This document shows positions 1-5,761 of a stretch of DNA of 7,175 bases, in pieces. A program made the position numbers and the translations under genes. The DNA is from Thermoprotei archaeon (GTDB lineage Archaea > Thermoproteota > Thermoprotei > Thermofilales > B15-G2). Each line of letters begins with the position of its first letter. The stretch's first letter is position 1. The stretch covers positions 1-7,175 of the forward strand of contig QMRV01000089.1 of NCBI GenBank assembly GCA_003649445.1. The letters are read 5' to 3'. The notes under the pieces are model-generated. The model had not been told where the DNA came from and did no database searches. It was given only the letters and a program-made list of their open reading frames with translations.

Positions 1-1
1 G

Positions 2-940
2 GCTTACTGCCAAGCAGTAGAGTACGCTGCAAATATAGATGTTCCTTTAAGAGCAAAGTACATTAGAAGTATTCTATTAGAAATCGAAAGAATACATAGC
101 CATCTACTATGGTTTGGTGTGCTTTTCCACCTTCTAGGTTTCGATACAGGTTTTATGATGACATGGCTAATTAGGGAGAAAGTAATGGATCTTGCCGAAG
201 CACTTACGGGTAATAGGAAAAACTATGGAATGAACCTTGTAGGTGGTGTTAGAAGAGATATAGATGAAAGGAAAATAAAACTATCTCTAGAAACTTTAGA
301 CTATGTTGAGCATAAGTTAAAGAGAATCTTAGATAAAATGCTAGGGCTTAAGGAGATAATATTAAGAACTAGGGAAATAGGTTTACTGAGTCGTGAAGAA
401 GCTAGAAAACTATCTGTTGTTGGACCTGTAGCTAGAGCATCAGGTATAAGTACTGATGTTAGGAAGTACCATCCATACGCTGCCTATGGTGAATTGGAAT
501 TTAAAGTACCTGTATATGATGCTGGCGATGTATATTCTAGAGCGCTAGTAAGGTATGATGAAATTTTTGAGTCAATAAACATGTTAAGACAATTATTAAA
601 GAATATTCCTAAAGGAAACCTAATGGCTGAGGATATTGAAGTACCTGAATATAGGAAGGGTTTAGGACTTACAGAAGCTCCTAGAGGCGAAAACGTGCAT
701 TTAGTAATTACTGGTAGAGATAACAAAATCTACAGATGGAGACCTAGGGCCCCATCATACAACAACATTCCTTCAACTTTGGTTATGCTTAAAGGAGAGA
801 ACCTGGCCGATGCTCCAGCTATAATAGCTAGCATAGACCCTTGCTTCTCATGCACAGACCACGTGGTTGTAGTAGATGTTAAGAGCGGTATAAGGCATAC
901 TTTAAGGTTAAAAGAAATCAGCCGTAGGGGAACAAGATGA
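2..940 (+). CDS. Group 4 [NiFe] hydrogenase large subunit, HycE/MbhL-like (5' partial)
   Basis: This is the catalytic large subunit of a membrane-bound, H2-evolving type NiFe hydrogenase. The frame is open from base 2 with no stop, so the gene begins upstream; the GTG at 119 is internal. The visible 312 residues follow E. coli HycE closely: AVEYAANIDVP, LLEIERIHSHLL, GFDTGFM, RKNYGMNLVGGVRRD, VGPVARASG, EAPRGENVH and KIYRWRPRAPSY. The C-terminal Ni/Fe ligand motif DPCFSCTDH is intact (fragment C281 and C284, bases 836-862), unlike NuoD of complex I, which lacks these cysteines. A 25-residue tail follows the His, as expected of a precursor trimmed by a HycI-type endopeptidase. The N-terminal CxxC pair, and any fused NuoC-like domain, would lie just upstream. 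The stop codon overlaps the next start (ATGA, 937-940). Hydrogenase identity is strong; the subgroup (formate-, CO- or ferredoxin-linked) is open. Confidence 0.95.
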   Translation, partial: AYCQAVEYAANIDVPLRAKYIRSILLEIERIHSHLLWFGVLFHLLGFDTGFMMTWLIREKVMDLAEALTGNRKNYGMNLVGGVRRDIDERKIKLSLETLDYVEHKLKRILDKMLGLKEIILRTREIGLLSREEARKLSVVGPVARASGISTDVRKYHPYAAYGELEFKVPVYDAGDVYSRALVRYDEIFESINMLRQLLKNIPKGNLMAEDIEVPEYRKGLGLTEAPRGENVHLVITGRDNKIYRWRPRAPSYNNIPSTLVMLKGENLADAPAIIASIDPCFSCTDHVVVVDVKSGIRHTLRLKEISRRGTR

Positions 941-1446
941 AGACTTCGAGGATTGAAATATTCAAGGAAGCCCTAAAAACAGGGATCGTGACTAAGAAGT
1001 ATCCCTTTGAACCTATAGAAGTTCCTGAAGGATTTAGAGGTAAACCAAGCATAGACACTGAAAAATGCATTGGATGTGGAGCATGTGCAAGCGTATGTCC
1101 ACCTAATGCGTTAAGCATTGAAGTAGACTCTGAGAAGGGTGTAAAGAAAATAATACTATTCCTTGGTAGATGTATCTTTTGTGGTAGATGTCAAGACGTA
1201 TGCCCTACAGAAGCAATAAAACTTTCCAAAGAATTTGAACTATCTTCTCTCAACTCTAAAGATCTATACCAAATAGTGGAATTAAAAATGGCTAAGTGCG
1301 AAATATGCGGTAAACCCTATGCAACCATAAGGCAAATTCTATTTACAGCCAAAAATGTGCCTAAAGACCAGAGACCACTGCTTCTACTTTGTGATGAATG
1401 TAGGAGTAAGGTTTCAGCAAAGTATATCTCATATGCGAGGTGGTAA
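937..1446 (+). CDS. HycF-like 2x[4Fe-4S] ferredoxin subunit of group 4 hydrogenase
   Basis: A 169-residue electron-transfer subunit of the HycF/MbhN/NuoI type that would relay electrons to the small subunit on the cytoplasmic face. Two ferredoxin motifs are complete: C44-IGCGACASVC-P and C79-IFCGRCQDVC-P, each CxxCxxCxxxC followed by Pro. The N-terminus (KTGIVTKKYPFEPIEVPEGF) and the segment LGRCIFCGRCQDVCPTEAIK match E. coli HycF closely. Beyond the ferredoxin domain are two further cysteine pairs, C121/C124 (CEIC) and C152/C155 (CDEC), resembling the extra C-terminal cysteine pairs of HycF; they could bind a metal in a rubredoxin- or zinc-ribbon-like knuckle. The ATG overlaps the large-subunit stop by 4 bases, so translation is probably coupled. 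The order large subunit, HycF, small subunit is consistent with a formate-hydrogenlyase-like module. Confidence 0.93.
   Translation: MKTSRIEIFKEALKTGIVTKKYPFEPIEVPEGFRGKPSIDTEKCIGCGACASVCPPNALSIEVDSEKGVKKIILFLGRCIFCGRCQDVCPTEAIKLSKEFELSSLNSKDLYQIVELKMAKCEICGKPYATIRQILFTAKNVPKDQRPLLLLCDECRSKVSAKYISYARW
1437..1444 (+). promoter_or_regulatory. Strong ribosome-binding site deciding a TTG start
   Basis: GAGGTGGT matches seven of eight bases of GAGGTGAT, the complement of the archaeal 16S rRNA 3' end. It spans the final codons of the HycF-like gene and is correctly spaced for TTG 1449, whereas GTG 1440 falls inside it. This favours TTG as the small-subunit start. Confidence 0.6.
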
Positions 1447-1448
1447 GT

Positions 1449-1979
1449 TTGAATCTTAAACTGTTTAGAAAGAGTTTATGGGTTTACCATTTAAATAGTG
1501 GTAGCTGTAATGGATGCGACATTGAAGTTCTCAATATATTTACACCATATCATGATGTTGAAAGACTAGGTATAAAACTGGTAGCATCACCCAGGCACGC
1601 TGACGTTATCGTGTTTACTGGACCAATAACTAGAGAAACTCTGCCCAAAGCTATTAGAGCATTTTTTGCAGTACCTGAGCCCAAAGCTGTAGTAGCTGTT
1701 GGTTCATGTGCCTGCGGAGGAGGAATATGGTATGACTCATATGCGGTTATTGGTGGATTAGATGTCTTTTATAAAGTTATAGAGAAATACTATGGTGTTA
1801 AACCTCCTCCAACAGTATATGTTCCTGGATGCCCTCCTAAACCTGAAGCAATAATATACGGTATTGCTGTTTTAAGAGGTACTTTGAAACAGAAGCAGAG
1901 AAAAGAGCACTTCATAGAAGAGGAAGTACCTACTCTAACAAGAGACTTTATCGTCAATCTAGAAAAATACGTAAAATAG
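1449..1979 (+). CDS. Group 4 [NiFe] hydrogenase small subunit, HycG/MbhJ/NuoB-like
   Basis: The small subunit carries the proximal [4Fe-4S] cluster that hands electrons to the NiFe site. Counting from the TTG at 1449 (176 residues), the cluster motifs are SGSCNGCDIEVL (C20, C23), GSCACGGG (C87) and PGCPPKPEAI (C128), with ERLGIKLVASPRHADVIVFTG between them. These blocks match HycG and NuoB; the long C-terminal extension of E. coli HycG is missing, so the protein is compact like archaeal MbhJ. Start choice: a strong ribosome-binding site GAGGTGGT (1437-1444) lies five to six bases before TTG 1449. A GTG at 1440 in the same frame would add three residues but lies within that site and has no site of its own. 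Either start keeps the gene next to, or overlapping, the HycF-like stop at 1444-1446. Confidence 0.93.
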   Translation: MNLKLFRKSLWVYHLNSGSCNGCDIEVLNIFTPYHDVERLGIKLVASPRHADVIVFTGPITRETLPKAIRAFFAVPEPKAVVAVGSCACGGGIWYDSYAVIGGLDVFYKVIEKYYGVKPPPTVYVPGCPPKPEAIIYGIAVLRGTLKQKQRKEHFIEEEVPTLTRDFIVNLEKYVK

Positions 1980-1995
1980 TCAAGAGGAGAATTTT

Positions 1996-2112
1996 ATGAA
2001 AGATAAAAATAAGGAAAAGGTTGAGATAATAATAAGAGCTTACAGGCATTTTCTAGCTCCGATAATTGTAATTAAAACCGCTAAGAACTCCAAGGAAATT
2101 AAAAGTAACTAG
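1996..2112 (+). CDS. Small ORF, 38 aa, unrecognised
   Basis: ATG 1996 opens a 38-codon frame ending in TAG, 16 bases after the small-subunit stop. A good ribosome-binding site, GAGGAGA (1984-1990), is placed five bases before the ATG, as for the real genes here. The product begins with a very charged stretch (MKDKNKEKVE), then IIIRAYRHFLAPIIVIK with a short hydrophobic core, then another Lys-rich end; the predicted charge is strongly positive. The hydrophobic part is too short for a convincing membrane helix. I do not recognise a family. It could be a genuine accessory micro-subunit, a leader peptide, or the surviving 5' end of a deleted gene. Confidence 0.4.
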   Translation: MKDKNKEKVEIIIRAYRHFLAPIIVIKTAKNSKEIKSN

Positions 2113-2131
2113 TACAAGGTGACTCCACTTA

Positions 2132-2224
2132 ATGCTAATACTAATTAAGCTACAATACATAAAAAATATTAAAGAAGCATTTCTTAACTTGCAAATAGAA
2201 CATTCATTGTCATTGAGGTATTAG
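2132..2224 (+). CDS. Small ORF, 30 aa, unrecognised
   Basis: ATG 2132 opens a 30-codon frame (MLILIKLQYIKNIKEAFLNL at its start) ending in TAG at 2222-2224, three bases before the next gene and in the same frame as it. AAGGTGA (2116-2122) sits nine bases upstream as a plausible ribosome-binding site. The segment could form an amphipathic helix and vaguely resembles the N-terminal helix of NuoI/MbhN-type subunits, but the match is too short to rely on. It may be a micro-protein, a translational coupler for the downstream antiporter gene, or a gene remnant. In so AT-rich a region a chance ORF of this size is quite possible. Confidence 0.25.
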   Translation: MLILIKLQYIKNIKEAFLNLQIEHSLSLRY

Positions 2225-2227
2225 CGG

Positions 2228-3115
2228 ATGCCTCAGCAAGCCTTGGTTATAGCTCCTATAGTGTCCTTAATTATAGCGTTAATTCTGTCTATTGTGCTTA
2301 GGGATAGGAAATGTAATATTGCTGTTTCTCTTCTTTCAGCTATAGCGTCGCTACTAATGATATGGATAGGTTTAAGTGTTTTCTTAACCAATAAGCCTCT
2401 ATCATATAGTGTTATTCTGTATAGAGTTGAGGGATTAACATTAGGGTTAAATAGACTTATTTTTGTTGTTGACCATTTGTCTGCTTTATTCAACATAGCT
2501 CTTGGAATACTTGGATTTGCAGTCTCAATTTATGCTATAAAATACATGGATCTTTATGTAGGACATGAGAGTTTAAGGTTCTTCGGAGTAAACTACTCCA
2601 GCTTTCTGCTTATGATGTACCTTGTCATCACAGCATATGATATTGTGTGGTTTATTGTGTTTTGGGAGTTAATGACTGTAACTTCTCAATTTCTAGTTTC
2701 ATTCGAAAAAGAAAGAGCAGTAGCTAGAGCCGCAGGTTATAAGTATTTCTTCATGGCCAAAGCCGGCTCAGAACTCATAATAGTGTTTATCCTTATAGTG
2801 ATCATATATCTTACACGGTTTAACACAAGCTTTGACGCAATAAGATATACACTTTCATTGCTTGCACGAGCGTATCCTGGTGTCACGGCTCTTCTTTTCG
2901 TAATTTTATTTATTGGGTTAGGTGTTAAGGCCGCAATATATCCTTTACATTCATGGCTCCCAGACGCTCATTCCGAAGCTCCAAGTAATATTTCAGCTTT
3001 GCTTAGCGGTATAATGGTTAAAATGGCAGTATATATGATGGCACGTAGTTTTTACTGGTTTGCCCCATCTCTAATTTACGTAGCACTTATTAAACCTATA
3101 ATAGAGGTGTTGTAA
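2228..3115 (+). CDS. Half-length HyfB/NuoM-type antiporter-like membrane subunit
   Basis: A 295-residue integral membrane protein of the proton-antiporter family (HyfB/HycC, NuoL/M/N, MbhH). Full-length members usually have about 14 helices and 480-650 residues; this one has roughly eight plus part of a ninth. The first half-channel is complete: FWELMTVTSQFLV with E147 (helix 5), GVKAAIYPLHSWLPDAH with K234 (helix 7), and SGIMVKMAVYMMAR with K265 (helix 8). These correspond to the essential Glu/Lys residues of NuoM. The WELM block and the AGYKYFFMAKAGSELIIV segment look HyfB-like rather than MrpD-like. The chain ends at FAPSLIYVALIKPIIEVL, where helix 9 normally starts, and mrpF begins four bases later, so no remnant of the second half follows. 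The start is ATG 2228 with GAGGTA (2215-2220) upstream; an in-frame TAG at 2222 rules out a longer form. Function of a half-subunit is unproven. Confidence 0.85.
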   Translation: MPQQALVIAPIVSLIIALILSIVLRDRKCNIAVSLLSAIASLLMIWIGLSVFLTNKPLSYSVILYRVEGLTLGLNRLIFVVDHLSALFNIALGILGFAVSIYAIKYMDLYVGHESLRFFGVNYSSFLLMMYLVITAYDIVWFIVFWELMTVTSQFLVSFEKERAVARAAGYKYFFMAKAGSELIIVFILIVIIYLTRFNTSFDAIRYTLSLLARAYPGVTALLFVILFIGLGVKAAIYPLHSWLPDAHSEAPSNISALLSGIMVKMAVYMMARSFYWFAPSLIYVALIKPIIEVL

Positions 3116-3118
3116 GCG

Positions 3119-3403
3119 ATGGATACAACTTACGTGCTCGACATTTACCTGCCAATAATATTTGCTGTGTTTTTAGTATCTTTTACACTTTACATTATTA
3201 GAATAGTTAAGGGGCCATCGGTAGTGGATATGGCTTTAGCTGTCGACTGCTTAGCCTTTGACTTAGCTGTTTTCATAGGATTACTTACACTTTACTTTAG
3301 AACACCATTCCTAATTATTGGAGCTATTGCTTTAGCCCTATGGGCTTACATCTTAGACATATACATTGCAAAATATTTTGTCAGAAAGGAGGTTGGTGAA
3401 TAG
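3119..3403 (+). CDS. mrpF: Mrp antiporter subunit MrpF / MbhB-like
   Basis: A 94-residue, three-helix membrane protein of the MrpF (MnhF/PhaF, MbhB) family, a small subunit of the multisubunit Na+/H+ antiporter module. The diagnostic block after helix 1 is RIVKGPSVVDMALAVD (G32, P33, D37, D43). Bacterial MrpF usually reads GPxxxDRxxALD here; the Arg is Met in this protein. The usual FLD at the start of helix 3 reads FLI (RTPFLIIGAI), while an Asp appears later (D80). The ribosome-binding site GAGGTG (3104-3109) lies inside the last codons of the preceding half-antiporter gene, so the two are probably translationally coupled. The stop TAG shares one base with the GTG start of mrpG. Confidence 0.88.
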   Translation: MDTTYVLDIYLPIIFAVFLVSFTLYIIRIVKGPSVVDMALAVDCLAFDLAVFIGLLTLYFRTPFLIIGAIALALWAYILDIYIAKYFVRKEVGE

Positions 3404-3801
3404 TGCTCGAAGTAGTTGAGTGGATTGTATTCATTATAGGGCTTATCTTAGTCACCATAGGTGCAATATGCGACTTAGCTGGAGCACTGGGCTTAGTTAG
3501 GTTTCCTAACTTCTTTGTTAGGCTCCACGCAGCAACAGTTGGGACAATAGGTGGAGCCGTAATACCCCTATTCGGTGTAGCATTAATTTCCGCAGTATCT
3601 TCACAATTAGGGCCGTTTAGATGGGCTGTTGCTGGCGGAGCAATAATAGCAGCATTCCTAATAATGATTATCGCTCCTGCAGGTTCACATGCACTAGCTT
3701 ATGCTGCTCATAAAGCCAAAATTGTTCCTGTAGAACCTAAGGTATGCGATTTACTCGAAGAACATGAGAAAAGAAAAGCAAAGGAGGCTGAGAAGAAATG
3801 A
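3403..3801 (+). CDS. mrpG: Mrp antiporter subunit MrpG / MbhC-like
   Basis: A 132-residue, three-helix protein of the MrpG (MnhG/PhaG, MbhC) family. Both family signatures are present: GALGLVRFPNFFVRLHAATV (residues 27-46) and APAGSHALAYAAHKA (91-105). The C-terminal tail after about residue 106 is highly charged and Lys/Glu-rich (EEHEKRKAKEAEKK), probably cytoplasmic, and longer than in many bacterial MrpG. Translation starts at GTG 3403, nine bases after a strong AGGAGGT (3387-3393), and the start shares a base with the mrpF stop. The gene overlaps the next by ATGA (3798-3801). Confidence 0.92.
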   Translation: MLEVVEWIVFIIGLILVTIGAICDLAGALGLVRFPNFFVRLHAATVGTIGGAVIPLFGVALISAVSSQLGPFRWAVAGGAIIAAFLIMIIAPAGSHALAYAAHKAKIVPVEPKVCDLLEEHEKRKAKEAEKK

Positions 3802-4058
3802 TAACTTTAGGACTAATTCTATTAGCTTACCTATTTTCAATGGCTATGCTGTTCACATATAAAGCCATTACTGAGAAGGATTTGATCAAGGCAATAATAT
3901 TTTCTGCAAGCCAATCCGTAGCCTACGCTATTGCCTATGCAGTCCTTTTGACTCCGGACATAATGCTTGCATACATAGCTATAGGTATAGGTGTTTACTC
4001 AATAATCTTACTCTACGTTGTTACAAAAACCGAAAGATACGAGAGTGAGCATGTATGA
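3798..4058 (+). CDS. MbhD-like subunit (MrpA C-terminal-type, DUF4040)
   Basis: An 86-residue, three-helix protein equivalent to Pyrococcus MbhD and to a short segment near the C-terminus of bacterial MrpA. Recognisable parts are the loop AITEKDLIKAIIFSASQS and the block TPDIMLAYIAIGIG (residues 52-65), corresponding to the PDxAxTxxxVGxG motif of MrpA and related hydrogenase subunits. In canonical Mrp operons this segment is fused behind a NuoL-like domain; here it stands alone, as in Mbh. In the Mbh structure the small D-G subunits form the membrane arm thought to carry Na+, a role inferred here by homology. AAAGGAGG upstream in the mrpG end supplies the ribosome-binding site, and the stop overlaps the next start (ATGA, 4055-4058). 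Confidence 0.85.
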   Translation: MITLGLILLAYLFSMAMLFTYKAITEKDLIKAIIFSASQSVAYAIAYAVLLTPDIMLAYIAIGIGVYSIILLYVVTKTERYESEHV

Positions 4059-4867
4059 AGCCTGTAAAAATACTATTCATACCCCTAATGGGCTTAATTG
4101 TAGCGTTAATAATACTTATGCTAAGCTATGGTACGTTAGGATATTCGCCAACAGAATACATTAGAGGTTTAGGAGAATTCCTTCTAAAACAGTGTTACAA
4201 CGTTTTCGAGAAAGAATGGTGGGCTGGAAGCCCCGAGGTAATTACTGCTACACTCTGGGACTATAGAGGACTAGACACAGTTTACGAAACAACAGTTTTT
4301 TACTTAGCAGTAATAGGTTGCATTTCCGTTTTCAGACTCCTACAGCCCAGACTTGCAGAAATAGCTAAAGAGAAGGAAGAGTATGCTTTAACAGTTATAG
4401 TTAGGGTAGCTACGAAAATAGTTTTAGTAGTAATAATTCTCATATCAATAAACATAGCCCTACATGGACACATAACTCCCGGTGGAGGATTCCAAGCAGG
4501 TTCAGCTTTTGCAGTAGCACCTTTACTAGCTATAGCTGCCTTCTCAAGATATTTTGTCGAAAAAATGGGTTTAAAAATGGATCTATCACATGCACTGAGA
4601 TCTTTAGGCTTAATCATAATAGCCTTAGTGGCCTTAACACCCCTGTTCTACTTTGGATATCTTCTGCAAAACCAAGCTAAACCATGGTCACCATTCCCTG
4701 GATTTCCCGTAGAAGTAGGTTTCCTTGAACTAAGCGGTTCACTATTCTACTTTGACATTGGGGAATATCTTAACGTAGCTATGGGCTTCCTGGCTATATT
4801 CCTCCTCATATCATTACCTGAACACGTATTTAAAAAAGATATGGAGGTAGTGAAAAGTGAGTCCTGA
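4055..4867 (+). CDS. mrpB: MbhE-MrpB (MbhF) fusion subunit of the antiporter module
   Basis: A 270-residue membrane protein joining two units. Residues 1 to about 100 match the last part of bacterial MrpA and Pyrococcus MbhE: an N-terminal helix, a soluble loop, then ATLWDYRGLDTVYETTVFYL (65-84), with E78 at the conserved acidic position. Residues from about 108 on are MrpB/MbhF: a helix, the signature HGHITPGGGFQAGSAFAVAP (137-156), further helices, and FYFDIGEYLNVAMGFLAIF near the end. Between them is a short charged linker (AEIAKEKEEYA). In Pyrococcus furiosus Mbh these are separate proteins, and in bacteria the first part belongs to MrpA. The gene overlaps its upstream neighbour by 4 bases and mrpC by 11, so coupled translation is likely. 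Confidence 0.9.
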   Translation: MKPVKILFIPLMGLIVALIILMLSYGTLGYSPTEYIRGLGEFLLKQCYNVFEKEWWAGSPEVITATLWDYRGLDTVYETTVFYLAVIGCISVFRLLQPRLAEIAKEKEEYALTVIVRVATKIVLVVIILISINIALHGHITPGGGFQAGSAFAVAPLLAIAAFSRYFVEKMGLKMDLSHALRSLGLIIIALVALTPLFYFGYLLQNQAKPWSPFPGFPVEVGFLELSGSLFYFDIGEYLNVAMGFLAIFLLISLPEHVFKKDMEVVKSES

Positions 4868-5252
4868 ACACATAATCGTTCTATACCTATATGCTGCATT
4901 GTTCATAGTATTTGGTATTTCAGTTTATGGTGTCGTTGTTAAACCTAACATAGTTAAGAAACTAATAGCACTATCGATACTTGGAGACACTGCCAATACC
5001 CTGATAATATTCTTAGGCTACAGAACTCTACCTAAACCCTGGCCACCAGTCTTTCCCGAGTTAGAACCTAGTTTAGAACTGATTGAGGAATTCACCAAAC
5101 TTTCCGTAGACCCCTTACCTCAGGTACTGGTCATAACGGCAATAGTCATCAACATGGCTGTTACAGCTCTTCTAGCTTTCCTGGCAATTCAGGTTTACAG
5201 ACTCTATGGCACTCTAGACTTCAGAAAAGTATTGAAGCTTAGAGGATGGTAG
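4857..5252 (+). CDS. mrpC: Mrp antiporter subunit MrpC / MbhG (NuoK-like)
   Basis: A 131-residue, three-helix protein homologous to NuoK and to MrpC/MbhG. The family signature VDPLPQVLVITAIVINMAVT (residues 84-103) is present, preceded by VYGVVVKPNIVKKLIALSIL and the GDTANTLI segment of helix 2. The loop between helices 2 and 3 (about 54-84) is long, Pro- and Glu-rich (PPVFPELEPSLELIEEF). The end, YGTLDFRKVLKLRG, resembles the MbhG C-terminus. The start is GTG 4857, behind GGAGGT (4843-4848), within the last 11 bases of the previous gene. Confidence 0.92.
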   Translation: MSPEHIIVLYLYAALFIVFGISVYGVVVKPNIVKKLIALSILGDTANTLIIFLGYRTLPKPWPPVFPELEPSLELIEEFTKLSVDPLPQVLVITAIVINMAVTALLAFLAIQVYRLYGTLDFRKVLKLRGW

Positions 5253-5254
5253 CC

Positions 5255-5761
5255 ATGGGAAAGCTTGTTAAAATAATATTACTCTCAATACCTCTATATG
5301 TGTTGTATCTTGTGTTTGCAGGAGTGGTTACACTTACAGACATTATTCTAGGATATATTGCAGCACTAATTACTGCAGCAATAACCTCCGAAATCCTTGT
5401 CAGGGAGAAAGAAAAACTCATACAGCTAAAAAGACTAGCATACTTGGTAAAATATTTCCTGCTGTACATAACGGTAATAGAGTATAAGGCGCATGTAGAT
5501 GTGATTAGGAGAGTATTTCATCCTAAGATGCCTATCAACCCTGGCATTATTAGAATACCCTACCATGTTGAATCAGATTACGCCCTGGTCACTATAGCTA
5601 ACTCAATAACTAACACACCTGGAACAGTGACAGTAGACATAGATAAGGAGGAAAAGAAGCTTTTCGTACACTGGATAGACGTTAAAGGCATTGAAGAACA
5701 GTTCTGTTATGAAACAATATCTAAAACATTTGAAGAATATGCTAAGAAAATTTTCGATTAA
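5255..5761 (+). CDS. mrpE: Mrp antiporter subunit MrpE / MbhA-like
   Basis: A 168-residue protein of the MrpE (MnhE/PhaE, MbhA) family. It has hydrophobic N-terminal helices, a middle helix VKYFLLYITVIEYKAHVDVI, then the soluble domain with signatures RRVFHPKMPINPGIIRIP and LVTIANSITNTPGTVTVDID, ending in KLFVHWIDVK. These match the conserved RPxLPIxPGI and LANSITLTPGT motifs. Start choice: ATG 5255 has GAGG (5242-5245) nine bases upstream and begins two bases after the mrpC stop. The in-frame ATG 5246 would add three residues, but lies inside the GAGGATGGT stretch and has no site before it. Here mrpE comes after mrpC, unlike the A-to-G order typical of bacteria. Confidence 0.92.
   Translation: MGKLVKIILLSIPLYVLYLVFAGVVTLTDIILGYIAALITAAITSEILVREKEKLIQLKRLAYLVKYFLLYITVIEYKAHVDVIRRVFHPKMPINPGIIRIPYHVESDYALVTIANSITNTPGTVTVDIDKEEKKLFVHWIDVKGIEEQFCYETISKTFEEYAKKIFD

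Larger units (their letters stand above)
1980..2227 (+). other. 248-bp spacer between hydrogenase and antiporter modules
   Basis: This is the only stretch without a clear gene in an otherwise overlapping operon. It is very AT-rich and holds two micro-ORFs with ribosome-binding sites (1996-2112 and 2132-2224). An AT-rich tract, cataaaaaatattaaa (about 2158-2173), could serve as an archaeal TATA element for a start site near 2190, about 35 bases before the ATG at 2228, but no convincing BRE is seen. I see no U-rich terminator, tRNA or stable hairpin. Possible readings are a small-gene locus, an internal promoter region, or the decayed remains of a lost subunit gene. Confidence 0.5.

Noticed and set aside
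119..940. The large subunit as a complete 273-residue gene starting at GTG 119
   Set aside because: The same frame is open back to base 2 and encodes conserved HycE-like sequence (AVEYAANIDVP, LLEIERIHSHLL), so 119 is an internal codon of a gene cut by the window edge.
2..1979. Complex I (NuoD/NuoI/NuoB) or a NADH-linked module
   Set aside because: The large subunit retains the DPCxxC Ni ligands that NuoD lacks, and the ferredoxin and small subunits match HycF and HycG blocks. A sulfane reductase (Mbs) cannot be fully excluded without the N-terminal cysteine motif.
2128..2149. Inverted repeat CTTAAT / ATTAAG with a 10-base loop, possibly a terminator or operator
   Set aside because: Six A/T-rich pairs would not be stable at hyperthermophile temperatures, no U-tract follows, and such repeats are expected by chance in AT-rich spacer.
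2228..3115. Labelling the half-antiporter a pseudogene
   Set aside because: The frame is clean, start and ribosome-binding site are good, key residues are intact and no debris of the missing half follows; it is kept as a gene with its shortness flagged.
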